64,000 nt of DNA from contig CAZKNF010000009.1 of NCBI GenBank assembly GCA_964554105.1, positions 14,935-78,934 of the forward strand, in the 5' to 3' direction. The notes beneath the pieces are model-generated. The model saw nothing but the letters and a program-made list of their open reading frames with translations, made no database searches and had not been told where the DNA came from. How positions within the stretch are numbered: position 1 is the stretch's first letter; every line of letters starts with the position of its first letter. The position numbers and the translations under genes were made by a program. This stretch comes from CAZKNF01 sp964554105 (GTDB lineage: Bacteria > Bacteroidota > Rhodothermia > Rhodothermales > VXPQ01). This document shows, piece by piece, positions 8,042-16,197 of this stretch.

Positions 8042-8114
8042 TGGAGCCAAGGGGAGTCGAACCCCTGACCTCTACAATGCCATCGTAGCGCTCTACCAGC
8101 TGAGCTATGGCCCC
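8042..8114 (-). tRNA. tRNA-Ala (GGC anticodon)
   Basis: This 73-nt minus-strand gene folds as a complete cloverleaf. The acceptor stem is GGGGCCA/TGGCTCC with one G-U pair, the D-arm is GCTC/GAGC, and the anticodon stem is CTACG/TGTAG around loop ATGGCAT (anticodon GGC). The variable loop is AGGTC, and the T-arm AGGGG/CCCCT encloses TTCGACT. The discriminator is A and CCA is not encoded. It lies 56 bp beyond the stop of tctA on the same strand and just before a terminator, so it may be read from the transporter operon as well as its own promoter. Confidence 0.97.
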
Positions 8115-8170
8115 TCAACGTCAAGCAATCACGCGGCAGGCGGGTGGGCGGTTCCATCCTCACTTCATCT

Positions 8171-9730
8171 TCATTCCTTCGAGGCTGGACCGGCGGGGAT
8201 GGATGAATCGGATCTTCGAGATGCGATAATTGCCCAGATCCACAAGCCGATGCATAAGAAGCCGAGGATCGCCGCGGCGGGGCGGTTGAAGAATGCCAGC
8301 GGACTGCCGTCGGCCGCCGTCAAAATTTGAATGAATCGCTCCTCCAGTGGACCCCCGAGAATGATTCCCAGAACGACCGGTCCGAGAGGCACGTCGAACC
8401 GCTCGAGCGCGAATCCAAGGAGGCCCATTCCGAGCATGATACCTACGTCGAAGTTGCTGCTATTGATGGCATACGCACCGACGATGCAGAGCAGGAGGAT
8501 GATCGGCATCAGAATACGCTGCGGTACGCGGACGACGCGTGCGCCGCCCTTGATAGCCAGCAGGCCGACCGGAATCAGCACGAGATTGGCAACGATGAAT
8601 ATCATGTAGATGCTGTAGACGAGGCCGGCTTGCTCTGCAAAGATGTCCGGACCGGGGTTCAGGTTCTTCATCAACAATACGCCGATCACGATAGCCGTGA
8701 TCGAATCGCCGGGGATGCCGAAGACGAGGGCGGGAATCCAGCTCCCCGCAAGCGCGGAGGAATTCGCTGCCGTGGCATCCGAGATGCCGTCGGCGGATCC
8801 TTCCCCGTACTCTTCCGGTGTCTTGCTGGCGCGCTTGGACGCGGCAAGAGAGACCCACGATGCGATGTCGGCACCGGCACCGGGGAGCATGCCGACGAAC
8901 GAGCCGATCACGCCGGAGCGGAGCGTGTGTCTGGTGCGGCGCCGCACGAGACCGGCCGCAGGCTTCAGGATATCGACGATCGGTGCGATTAGATAACGAG
9001 CGGTAAACGTCCGTGTCTGTGTCTGTGCCGGCGGGTTCGGGATGCTCGCGCCTCCGCGGCCGAGCAGATTGTTGAGCACCTCGGAAAATCCGAAGAGCCC
9101 GATCATTGCAGGTATGAAATTGATGCCCTGGAAGAGCTGGGGCTGGCCGAAGGTGAATCGCGCCTGCGTGTGGACGGCGCTGAGTCCGACCGTCGCCAAC
9201 AACAGGCCCACCAGCATCCCGAGAGAAGCTTTGCTCAAGGATCCGCGGGAGACGACGACGGCGGAACTCAGTCCCAGGAGGTACAGCCAGAAATATTCCG
9301 CAATGCTGAAAACGGCGGCAATTCGGGCTAACTGGTGCCCCATCGCCATGAGTACGACGGCACCGAAGAGTCCGCCCATCACGCTCGAGAGCAGGGCTAC
9401 GCCGAGGGCATACTCGGATTTCCCCTGGCGGGTCAGTGCATAGGCATCGTCGACGTAGGCCGCCGATGCCGGCGTTCCCGGGATCCGGAGGAGGGTCGTG
9501 GGAAGATCTCCTGCGAAAATTGCGCAGGCCACCATGGTTACGATGCCTGCGAGTGCAGGCACCGGCTCGAGCCAGTAGGTGAGCGGAATGAACAGCGCGA
9601 CGGACATGGTCGCCGTGAGCCCCGGCATCGCGCCCATGAATACGCCGTACATCGCGGATCCAACGATGATGGCCAGCACCTCGGGTGTGAGGATCACCTG
9701 CTGAAATGCCTGGAACAGCGCCTCGCTCAT
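8171..9730 (-). CDS. tctA: Tripartite tricarboxylate transporter large permease, TctA family
   Basis: This 519-residue inner-membrane protein has about 11-12 hydrophobic segments. It is the large subunit that moves a carboxylate across the membrane using an ion gradient. The family signature is clear near the N terminus (GAMPGLTATMSVALFIPLTY, FAGDLPTTLLRIPGTP, YALTRQGKSEYALGVALL), and a repeat-like half follows later (GMLPGAGADIASWVSLAASK, VFGIPGDSITAIVIGVLLM). It starts 1 nt after the stop of the TctC-TctB fusion, so the two are translationally coupled. The operon encodes sugar-acid breakdown enzymes, which suggests a sugar acid as substrate rather than citrate. Substrate identity is inference. 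Confidence 0.93.
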   Translation of the reverse strand: MSEALFQAFQQVILTPEVLAIIVGSAMYGVFMGAMPGLTATMSVALFIPLTYWLEPVPALAGIVTMVACAIFAGDLPTTLLRIPGTPASAAYVDDAYALTRQGKSEYALGVALLSSVMGGLFGAVVLMAMGHQLARIAAVFSIAEYFWLYLLGLSSAVVVSRGSLSKASLGMLVGLLLATVGLSAVHTQARFTFGQPQLFQGINFIPAMIGLFGFSEVLNNLLGRGGASIPNPPAQTQTRTFTARYLIAPIVDILKPAAGLVRRRTRHTLRSGVIGSFVGMLPGAGADIASWVSLAASKRASKTPEEYGEGSADGISDATAANSSALAGSWIPALVFGIPGDSITAIVIGVLLMKNLNPGPDIFAEQAGLVYSIYMIFIVANLVLIPVGLLAIKGGARVVRVPQRILMPIILLLCIVGAYAINSSNFDVGIMLGMGLLGFALERFDVPLGPVVLGIILGGPLEERFIQILTAADGSPLAFFNRPAAAILGFLCIGLWIWAIIASRRSDSSIPAGPASKE

Positions 9731-9731
9731 C

Positions 9732-11054
9732 TTACCAGCCGAGAATTCCCCATGGAAGCGGGACGCGGAGGAGGACGCCGAAGAGATGATACGAGACCGC
9801 CGAGAATATGACGGCCGTCGCGACGGCGACCGGAGTTCGAACGCGAAGGAGGAGGAAGAGACCTAAGAGAATTAGGGCCGTCGTCACCAGGTATCCGAGG
9901 TGTTCCGCGAGCAGGATGTACGTGATTACGGCACCTATGGCGCCGAACACGGTGATCAGGCCGCGGCGTGAAAAATCGCCTCTGCCTCGTGCATCTCGGG
10001 CGCTATGCGTGAAAATGGATGCCATCAGCGCGAGGACCATTAGCGTCGCGATTACGACTGGAAAGAGCCACGGCCCGTACCTCTGCGTTTGGACGGACTG
10101 AAACGCGGCGCTCTGGAAGATCTCACCGAATTGCTCGTTCTCGATGGCCAGCTCCCTGCGGAATTCGTCGGGACCGTCCGCCGTCCATCCGAACCCGGCG
10201 CGCTCGCAGAATTGCCTGAATTCTTCGCTCATAACGACGCGCTCAAGAGCCTCCCCAAGAATCTCGACGCGGTCTTCAGGCACGTCTAGAGGAAGTGCCA
10301 GTCCACGCCAGGTGAAAGTCGTCCAATCACCACCGCTTTCGTTCAGCGTCGGTACGTCAGGTACGGCGGGCAGGCGCTCATCCGACATCACGGTAAGACA
10401 CCGGATCCTGCCGGAATCTAGCAGCGACTGCGCTTCCGGGACACTGCAGCTTACGACTTCGACGCCCCCGGCCATGAGCTCCTGAAGGGAGGGTGCGGAG
10501 CCGTTGAGTGAGATCCAGACGACGTCGCTCGGACTCATGCCGGCATCGATGAGCCATCCTGCCAACGCCACGTGCCAGATTCCTCCGAATGCCGTTCCCG
10601 CCGCCCTGAGGGACCGCGGATTTTCTCGGATTTCGGTTTCGAGCTCTTCGACGGAGGTCCAGGGTGCGTCCTCGCGAACGAATAACGCCGCGAAGTCGCG
10701 ATTTACACGCATCAGGGGCCGAAAGTCACGGTGCGTGATGTTCGTTAAACCGCGCCAGTGGAGCATGTTCAGCTCCGACGTGATCATCGTCATCGTATAC
10801 CCGTCCGGATTCGCCACTGCACCGCGAGTATGTCCGGTAACGCCGCCGCCGCCGCTGGCATTGACGACGTTCACGGGGACGCCGAGCTCGCGCTCGAGCT
10901 GCGAGGCGATCTGCCGCGTGATCCGATCTGTCCCCCCGCCCACCGACCACGGACAGATCAGCGTGATGGGACGGTTGGGGAAATCATCGGCCGTGCGACA
11001 TCCGGCGGCTGTGCAGGCGAGCAACAGAATTATGAGTGCAGATCGTATCGTCAT
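9732..11054 (-). CDS. Fusion of TctC solute-binding protein and TctB small permease subunit
   Basis: This is one 440-residue chain where TTT systems normally have two proteins. Residues 1-19 form a signal with a lipobox-like end (ACTAAGC, C19). About 25-315 is a TctC binding protein (PNRPITLICPWSVGGGTD, ASGGGGVTGHTRG, PDVPTLNESGG). About 325-440 is TctB, with YGPWLFPVVIATLMVLALMA, then two helices around LLAEHLGYLVTTALILLGLF, then a last helix ending VPLPWGILGW. The usual first TctB helix is absent and its place is taken by the binding domain, which preserves topology. The gene overlaps nothing and precedes tctA by 1 nt. It lies 12 nt after the FAH-family gene. Confidence 0.9.
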   Translation of the reverse strand: MTIRSALIILLLACTAAGCRTADDFPNRPITLICPWSVGGGTDRITRQIASQLERELGVPVNVVNASGGGGVTGHTRGAVANPDGYTMTMITSELNMLHWRGLTNITHRDFRPLMRVNRDFAALFVREDAPWTSVEELETEIRENPRSLRAAGTAFGGIWHVALAGWLIDAGMSPSDVVWISLNGSAPSLQELMAGGVEVVSCSVPEAQSLLDSGRIRCLTVMSDERLPAVPDVPTLNESGGDWTTFTWRGLALPLDVPEDRVEILGEALERVVMSEEFRQFCERAGFGWTADGPDEFRRELAIENEQFGEIFQSAAFQSVQTQRYGPWLFPVVIATLMVLALMASIFTHSARDARGRGDFSRRGLITVFGAIGAVITYILLAEHLGYLVTTALILLGLFLLLRVRTPVAVATAVIFSAVSYHLFGVLLRVPLPWGILGW

Positions 11055-11066
11055 GAAGCCAGATCG

Positions 11067-11885
11067 CTAGGCGACTCGATTTGCGAGCGTGCCAATTGGT
11101 TCGATCGTGATGTCCATTTCATCGCCCGCTTGCAGTGTGAACTCGTCCGGTGGCACAATGCCCGTGCCGGTCAGGAGATAGCAGCCGTACGGAAAAACGT
11201 TGTCGAGAAACAGAAAAGAAGCCAGTTCATCGAGCGACCTCTTCATGCTGCGGAGCGTCGTCGATCCGCTAAAGACAGACTGGCCGTCGCGGTGAATCCG
11301 GATGGCAATTTCAGTATCGGAGGGAAGCGGGTCGGGTTGGATCAGCACGCCTGGTCCAAGCGAACAGGAGCCTGCATATACCTTCGCCTGCGGCAGGTAG
11401 AGGGGATTCTCTCCCTCGATGTCGCGTGCACTTACGTCATTCCCTATCGTGTAGCCGAAGATCGTTCCGTCGGACGTGATGGCCAGGGCGAGCTCCGGCT
11501 CCGGGACGGTCCATGCCGAATCGCTCCGCACGCGGATCTCCTCATGAGGGCCCACGACACGGCTGCGGGACCCCTTGAAAAAAATCTCGGGTCGCGCCGC
11601 CGTGTAGACTCGATCATAGAAGCTGCCGCCCCCTGCCGTTTCAGATTCGGCCATCCGGGCGGATCTGCTCCGTATGTAGGTGACGCCCGCTGCCCAGACT
11701 TCTTGCAAACCTATCGGGGCGACGAATTCAGCCCTTGCGGACGGGCGGGCCTCTTGGAGGGCGTCGGCGGCAAGTTCGAAGGGCGCCTTCGATGTGAAAA
11801 GCGCATCCCATTCGAGATCGACCGCCACGACATCGCCGCCGTCGGTTTCGATTAGAACCCCATCCAGGGTCAGGAAAGCCTTCAT
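11067..11885 (-). CDS. FAH-family protein, probably 2-keto-3-deoxy-sugar-acid dehydratase
   Basis: This 272-residue fumarylacetoacetate-hydrolase-fold enzyme starts with ATG at 11885. A longer frame to 11981 would overlap fucD by 44 bp. The sequence has the features of the 2-keto-3-deoxy-D-arabinonate/xylonate dehydratase branch (KdaD/XylX): AAGVTYIRSRSARMAE, YDRVYTAARPEIFFKG, VPEPELALAI with the metal-binding Glu residues, GNDVSARDIEGENPLYLPQA and KVYAGSCSLGP. Such enzymes convert a 2-keto-3-deoxy-pentonate to 2-oxoglutarate semialdehyde; others cleave diketo acids. It is the third gene of the minus-strand operon, behind L-fuconate dehydratase. The exact substrate is uncertain. Confidence 0.85.
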   Translation of the reverse strand: MKAFLTLDGVLIETDGGDVVAVDLEWDALFTSKAPFELAADALQEARPSARAEFVAPIGLQEVWAAGVTYIRSRSARMAESETAGGGSFYDRVYTAARPEIFFKGSRSRVVGPHEEIRVRSDSAWTVPEPELALAITSDGTIFGYTIGNDVSARDIEGENPLYLPQAKVYAGSCSLGPGVLIQPDPLPSDTEIAIRIHRDGQSVFSGSTTLRSMKRSLDELASFLFLDNVFPYGCYLLTGTGIVPPDEFTLQAGDEMDITIEPIGTLANRVA

Positions 11886-11937
11886 AAATCGGATGTTTGT
11901 GAATGTCGGCGCGCCCAGTCGGCCGAAATCTACGGGA

Positions 11938-13236
11938 TCAGACCTGCCATGCGCTACCGTTCGGATAGGCGTGCGCTTCAAGAGATTCGGGGTGCATCGT
12001 GATGCTGTAGCCGGGCGCTTCGGGGACGCGATAGTGGGCGTTCTCGATGACTACCGGATCGACGAAGTGCTCGTGGAGGTGGTCCACGTATTCGATGATG
12101 CGATGCTCCAGGCTTCCGCTGACACAGACATAGTCGAAGATCGAAAGGTGTTGAACGTACTCGCACAGTCCGACGCCTCCGGCATGTGGGCAGACCGGCA
12201 CGTCGTACTTTGCGGCCATCAACAGCACAGCTAGCACTTCGTTGACACCCCCGAGGCGGCAGCTGTCTATCTGGCAGATGCCTATCGCGTTGGCGAGGAT
12301 CAGCTGCTTGAATATGACGCGATTCTGCGCGTGCTCGCCCGTCGCCACCTTGATCGGGTGCAGCGCACGCGCGATTGTTGCGTGGCCCAGCACGTCGTCC
12401 GGACTCGTCGGCTCTTCGATCCAGTACGGATTGAACTCGGACAGTGCGTTCATGTGACGGACGGCCGCGCCGACATCCCATCGCTGATTGGCATCCATCA
12501 TGAGAACGCGCTCGTCGCCAATCTCATCTCTGATGATGCGGGCGCGCCGGCGATCTTCCTCCAGATCGGCGCCGACCTTCTGTTTAAAGTGGGTCCAGCC
12601 GTCGTCGATGGCCTCCCGGCAGAGGTTGCGTATCTTCTCATCGGAGTAGCCGAGCCAACCGGCGCTGGTCGTATAGGCAGGGTAGCCGTTATTGCGCAAA
12701 TGTTCAAGCCGAGCCTCACGCGAGGGGGCGAGCCGGTGCAGCATATCGACGGCTTCTTCCGGCGTGATCGCGTCGGAGATGTACTGGAAGTCTATGACGG
12801 ACACGAGCTCCTCCGGAGTCATATCGGACAGCACCTTCCAGAGCGGCTTTTCTTCGATTTTAGCGATCAGGTCCCAAACGGCGTTCACGATCGCTGCAGT
12901 AGCGAGGTGAATCACGCCCTTCTCCGGGCCGAGCCACCGCAGCTGGCTATCGGCCGTCAGGCTTCTCCAGAACGGGACCATGTTCGCGCGAATCTCATCC
13001 AGATCGCGGCCCTCCACGATAGGAGCGAACGAGCGAACGGCGTCGACTACGATTTCATTCCCTCTGCCGCATGTGAACGTGATGCCGTTGCCGCTGAGGC
13101 CGTCCACATTGGTATGAATCGTGACATAGGTCGCGGAATAGTCTGGATCGACGTTCACAGCGTCGGATCCGTCGAGCGTGCGGGAGGTCGGAAACCGAAT
13201 GTCTCGAACTTCGATTCGGTCTATGGTCGTGGGCAT
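11938..13236 (-). CDS. fucD: L-fuconate dehydratase (enolase superfamily)
   Basis: The enzyme removes water from L-fuconate to give 2-keto-3-deoxy-L-fuconate. It is cytosolic and Mg-dependent. The 432 residues carry the mandelate-racemase-type catalytic set: K218-x-K220 (HFKQKVGADL), D248 and N250 (MMDANQRWD), E274 (WIEEPTSPDD), E301 (ATGEHAQNRV) and H351 (CPHAGGVGLCEY). The positions coincide with those I recall for the characterised Xanthomonas enzyme (K220, H351), and N-terminal motifs agree (VNVDPDYSATYV, TFTCGRGNEI). It lies between an SDR upstream and an FAH-family gene downstream in one operon. This is the most specific call in the locus. Activity on related acids is possible. Confidence 0.95.
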   Translation of the reverse strand: MPTTIDRIEVRDIRFPTSRTLDGSDAVNVDPDYSATYVTIHTNVDGLSGNGITFTCGRGNEIVVDAVRSFAPIVEGRDLDEIRANMVPFWRSLTADSQLRWLGPEKGVIHLATAAIVNAVWDLIAKIEEKPLWKVLSDMTPEELVSVIDFQYISDAITPEEAVDMLHRLAPSREARLEHLRNNGYPAYTTSAGWLGYSDEKIRNLCREAIDDGWTHFKQKVGADLEEDRRRARIIRDEIGDERVLMMDANQRWDVGAAVRHMNALSEFNPYWIEEPTSPDDVLGHATIARALHPIKVATGEHAQNRVIFKQLILANAIGICQIDSCRLGGVNEVLAVLLMAAKYDVPVCPHAGGVGLCEYVQHLSIFDYVCVSGSLEHRIIEYVDHLHEHFVDPVVIENAHYRVPEAPGYSITMHPESLEAHAYPNGSAWQV

Positions 13237-13302
13237 GCTGTCGTCGTATACATGAATTCAGGCTATTCCGATGGATTGGGGGTCGGTAAGCGAGCACTGC
13301 GC

Positions 13303-13323
13303 GCTACAAGCTACAAGCTACAA
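13303..13323. repeat. Triple 7-bp tandem repeat GCTACAA
   Basis: Three exact head-to-tail copies of GCTACAA end immediately before the stop codon of the minus-strand SDR gene at 13324. The role is unknown; likely simple-sequence slippage. Confidence 0.7.
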
Positions 13324-14085
13324 TCACATCGCAGTGAAACCGCCGTCGATGGGGAGCGCCACGCCCGTCACGAAGCGGGCCTCGTCCGACACCAGCCACA
13401 GGGCGGCGTCCGCACATTCCTCGGGAGTACCGAGCCGGCCCATCGGCTGCGCCTCCGACATTTCCCTCCACATCGCATCCGGATTCTCGGCCTGCCGTGC
13501 CACGCCGCGGACCATAGGCGTATCGATGATGCCGGGGCACAGTGCGTTAACTCGAAGCCCCTTCTTGGCATAGTCGAGGGCGAGCGCACGGGCGAGTTGA
13601 ATCGCGGCGCCCTTCGTGGCGCAGTAAACGGGCGAATCCTCCTGTGCCACAATTCCCGTCTTGCTCGCTGTGAATAAAATGTTGCCGCTCCCCTGTTCCA
13701 GCATGATCGGAATCGCGTAGCGGCTGGCGAACATCAGTGCCTTGACGTTTACATCCATCAGCGATTCGATTTCGTCGTCCGAGCTGTCGGTCAGCTCCTT
13801 CGGCAGCGCCATTCCTGCGTTGCAGAAGAGAATGTCGATCCGGCCGTAGGCCTCGATGCAGGCGTCGATGAGTTGCTCGTTCTCCTCGCGCAGCGAGACG
13901 TCCGCGCGTTGGAATTCGGCGGTCCCGCCTGCACTCCGAATCTCATCGACTACCTTCCGGCAGTCATCTGCGGCAATGTCAGCCAGCATCAGATTGGCGC
14001 CCTCGCGTGCAAAGACCAGCGCGGATGCCCGTCCAATACCTGTCGCTGCGCCTGTGATGACGGCGGATTGTCCTTCTAGTCGCAT
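13324..14085 (-). CDS. SDR-family oxidoreductase, first gene of the sugar-acid operon
   Basis: This 253-residue classical short-chain dehydrogenase uses ATG at 14085 (MRLEGQSAVITG). The frame runs on to 14247, but the Rossmann fold begins right after this ATG. Motifs are TGAATGIG (11-18), the CNAG segment at about 88-91, and catalytic Y154 and K158 in VYCATKG. The C terminus (GVALPIDGGFTAM) is typical. It heads the minus-strand operon with fucD 87 bp behind. In L-fucose or sugar-acid pathways an SDR can oxidise the free sugar or a hydroxyl of the acid, so L-fucose dehydrogenase is possible. The sequence alone does not settle the substrate. Confidence 0.88.
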   Translation of the reverse strand: MRLEGQSAVITGAATGIGRASALVFAREGANLMLADIAADDCRKVVDEIRSAGGTAEFQRADVSLREENEQLIDACIEAYGRIDILFCNAGMALPKELTDSSDDEIESLMDVNVKALMFASRYAIPIMLEQGSGNILFTASKTGIVAQEDSPVYCATKGAAIQLARALALDYAKKGLRVNALCPGIIDTPMVRGVARQAENPDAMWREMSEAQPMGRLGTPEECADAALWLVSDEARFVTGVALPIDGGFTAM

Positions 14086-14117
14086 ACTTTCCGATATTAA
14101 ATTGTATGCGAACATAC
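14083..14117. promoter_or_regulatory. Cluster of CATAC/GTATG half-sites, putative operator
   Basis: CGCATAC (14081-14087) is matched by its exact inverse GTATGCG (14104-14110). GTATG is followed after CGAA by CATAC (14113-14117). Three half-sites thus sit on the start codon and leader of the SDR at 14085, in the divergent region with the SDR at 14292. The spacing suits a dimeric GntR- or LacI-type repressor. No regulator gene is in the locus. Binding is inferred. Confidence 0.4.
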
Positions 14118-14249
14118 GTATTGCGGCGGATAAATCGGTAGGATGAAATTGTCCTGTCCCTTCAGAGACGCCGCACGCCGCGGAGAATGGAAATCTACCC
14201 ACGCGTGCATTATTGTAAGGCGGAAGATTTTCAGGTGGGCTATTCAACG

Positions 14250-14270
14250 TCGCCGCACGATAAGCGGCGA
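14250..14270 (+). repeat. Short hairpin in the leader of the divergent SDR gene
   Basis: Perfect 7-bp arms TCGCCGC and GCGGCGA flank a 7-nt loop, 21 nt before the ATG at 14292. It may be a leader hairpin of the plus-strand transcript. It has no T-run. Confidence 0.4.
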
Positions 14271-14291
14271 TGAAGGGAACGGATTATCGGG

Positions 14292-15074
14292 ATGAATGCA
14301 GCGACCAGCGCGGGGAGACTCCGCGATAAAGTAGCAATAATCACGGGGGCTGCCTCCGGGATCGGGCGTGCGGCCGCGGAGCTTTTTGCGCGGGAGGGCG
14401 CCCGCGTCGGATTGCTCGACGTCGACGAGGAGGGAGGCCGGGCTCGAGCCGAGGAGATCGGGGATTCCGCGCGCTTCTATTCCTGCGACGTCGGCGACCG
14501 GCGGGCTGTGGCGGCTGCATTCGATGCTGCGGCGAATGACCTTGGTCAGCTCGACATACTCTTCAATAACGCGGGAATCGCCCACGTGGGGAATGTCGAG
14601 CAAACGGGCGAGGAGGACTTCGACAGGATTTACCGTGTGAACGTGAAGGGCGTGTTCAACTGTTTACAGGCTGGAGTGCGGGCGATGAAGGGGCGGGGCG
14701 GATCGATCGTTAACATGGCATCGACAGTGTCGTCTATCGGAATTCCGGATCGCTTCGCCTATTCGATGAGCAAGGGCGCCGTTCTAACGATGACCTTGTC
14801 CGTTGCCTGCGATTACCTGCAGGAGGGGATTCGATGTAATTCGATCGCACCAGCCCGGATTCATACTCCGTTCGTCGACGGATTTCTAGCAGCGAATTAT
14901 CCCGGACGAGAGGAAGAAATGTTCGAGACGCTCTCGAAGTCGCAGCCGATTGGACGCATGGGGACGCCTGACGAGGTTGCCGAGCTGGCTCTATTCCTCG
15001 CGTCCGACGCCTCCGGCTTTATCACCGGTGCGAATATTCCGATTGACGGGGGCACGGTGAGCCTGCGAACGTGA
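14292..15074 (+). CDS. SDR-family dehydrogenase, probable 2-keto-3-deoxy-L-fuconate dehydrogenase
   Basis: This 260-residue classical SDR would oxidise 2-keto-3-deoxy-L-fuconate to the 2,4-diketo acid with NAD. Motifs are TGAASGIG (18-25), FNNAG (91-95) and catalytic Y157/K161 in AYSMSKG. The segment APARIHTPFVDGFLAANYPG, followed by REEEMFETLSKSQPIGRMG, resembles the characterised Xanthomonas-type enzyme and its DHRS6-like relatives. The diketo-acid hydrolase follows 99 nt later on the same strand. It is divergent from the SDR-fucD operon with about 200 bp between. It takes the product of FucD, which fits the pathway. Confidence 0.88.
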   Translation: MNAATSAGRLRDKVAIITGAASGIGRAAAELFAREGARVGLLDVDEEGGRARAEEIGDSARFYSCDVGDRRAVAAAFDAAANDLGQLDILFNNAGIAHVGNVEQTGEEDFDRIYRVNVKGVFNCLQAGVRAMKGRGGSIVNMASTVSSIGIPDRFAYSMSKGAVLTMTLSVACDYLQEGIRCNSIAPARIHTPFVDGFLAANYPGREEEMFETLSKSQPIGRMGTPDEVAELALFLASDASGFITGANIPIDGGTVSLRT

Positions 15075-15173
15075 TGCAGCGTGGCGGTGGTCGAGCGATA
15101 GGCCGAGTTCAGCGGAATGTGAGACCATCCAGAAATCCAAACAAACCAGCGCACAATAGACGCCACAGTTTAG

Positions 15174-16046
15174 ATGAAGCTTATTCGATTCGGCCCTTTC
15201 GGCGATGAAAAGCCGGGCGTGCTCCTGGACGACGGCACACGCGTCGATGCATCCTCCGTCACCCGGGATTATGACGAAGAGTTTTTTGCCGGAGACGGAA
15301 TGGATCGGCTCCGGACCTGGATTGAAGCGGGCGGTGCGCCGGCGGTCGCGCCTGAGGCGCGGCTTGGTCCTCCTGTTCGCCGTCCGAGCAAGATCGTCTG
15401 CGTGGGTCTCAACTTTTTCGATCATGCCGAAGAATCCCGGATGCAGGTTCCCGATGAGCCGGTTCTCTTTATGAAGGCGTCGAGCGCGCTATCCGGACCA
15501 TATGACGACATCATTCTTCCGCGGGGATCCGAGAAAACGGACTGGGAGGTCGAACTCGCTTTCGTGATCGGCCACAAGGCGAAATATGTGGATGAGTCCG
15601 CGGCGCTCGACCACGTTGCAGGGTACGCGATACTGCACGACGTCTCCGAGCGGGCGTACCAGATCGATCGCGGGGGGCAATGGGTGAAGGGGAAAAGCTG
15701 CGATACGTTTGCACCTCTGGGTCCCTACCTAGTGACGCCGGACGAGATCGACGACGTTCACGACCTGCGAATGTGGCTGCGGGTGAATGGAAAAACGATG
15801 CAGGACGGCTCGACGTCAAAAATGGTGTTCAACGTTCCGCACCTCGTGAGCTACATCAGCCGGTTCATGACGTTGATGCCGGGCGACGTCATTTCGACGG
15901 GGACGCCGGCCGGTGTCGGGCTCGGGATGAAGCCGCAGCAATTTTTGCATTCGGGGGACGTCGTCGAACTGGGCATCGATGGTCTCGGAGAGATGCGGCA
16001 ACAGATCTCCTCCGACGAACTGACGGCATCGGAGCGGTCGTCGTGA
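15174..16046 (+). CDS. FAH-family hydrolase, probable 2,4-diketo-3-deoxy-L-fuconate hydrolase
   Basis: This 290-residue FAH-fold enzyme is expected to cleave the diketo acid made by the preceding dehydrogenase to pyruvate and L-lactate. Family features are KIVCVGLNFFDHAEES, the metal-site Glu pair in DWEVELAFVIGHKAKYV, HDVSERAYQIDRGGQW, KGKSCDTFAPLGPYLVTPDE and GDVISTGTPAGVGLGMKPQQ. Such proteins are often annotated as ureidoglycolate lyase. The close context with fucD and the KDF-dehydrogenase-like SDR favours the fuconate or rhamnonate diketo-hydrolase role. It belongs to a different FAH branch from the gene at 11067. The ATG at 15174 places the N-terminal domain (MKLIRFGPFGDEKPGVLL) correctly. 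Confidence 0.87.
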   Translation: MKLIRFGPFGDEKPGVLLDDGTRVDASSVTRDYDEEFFAGDGMDRLRTWIEAGGAPAVAPEARLGPPVRRPSKIVCVGLNFFDHAEESRMQVPDEPVLFMKASSALSGPYDDIILPRGSEKTDWEVELAFVIGHKAKYVDESAALDHVAGYAILHDVSERAYQIDRGGQWVKGKSCDTFAPLGPYLVTPDEIDDVHDLRMWLRVNGKTMQDGSTSKMVFNVPHLVSYISRFMTLMPGDVISTGTPAGVGLGMKPQQFLHSGDVVELGIDGLGEMRQQISSDELTASERSS

Positions 16047-16197
16047 ATGCCCAGAGACGGAGTGATCGCAGTGATTTTGCGACCGCGATTTCCACGCGTT
16101 CGCGCCCTAATACGCTCGCAGTGCTCGTGAATCCTTCATTAAGGATGCTGAAGGCCGGTACGAGCCCTGAATTTTGAGTACCATGCGTGTTTGCGCA

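Noticed and set aside
10758..11855. Plus-strand frame of 365 codons
   Set aside because: It is antisense to the TctC-TctB fusion and the FAH gene; composition is that of a mirrored GC-rich frame.
12331..13677. Long plus-strand open frame (448 codons) over fucD and the SDR
   Set aside because: It lies opposite two well-supported enzymes with complete active sites and has no family features.
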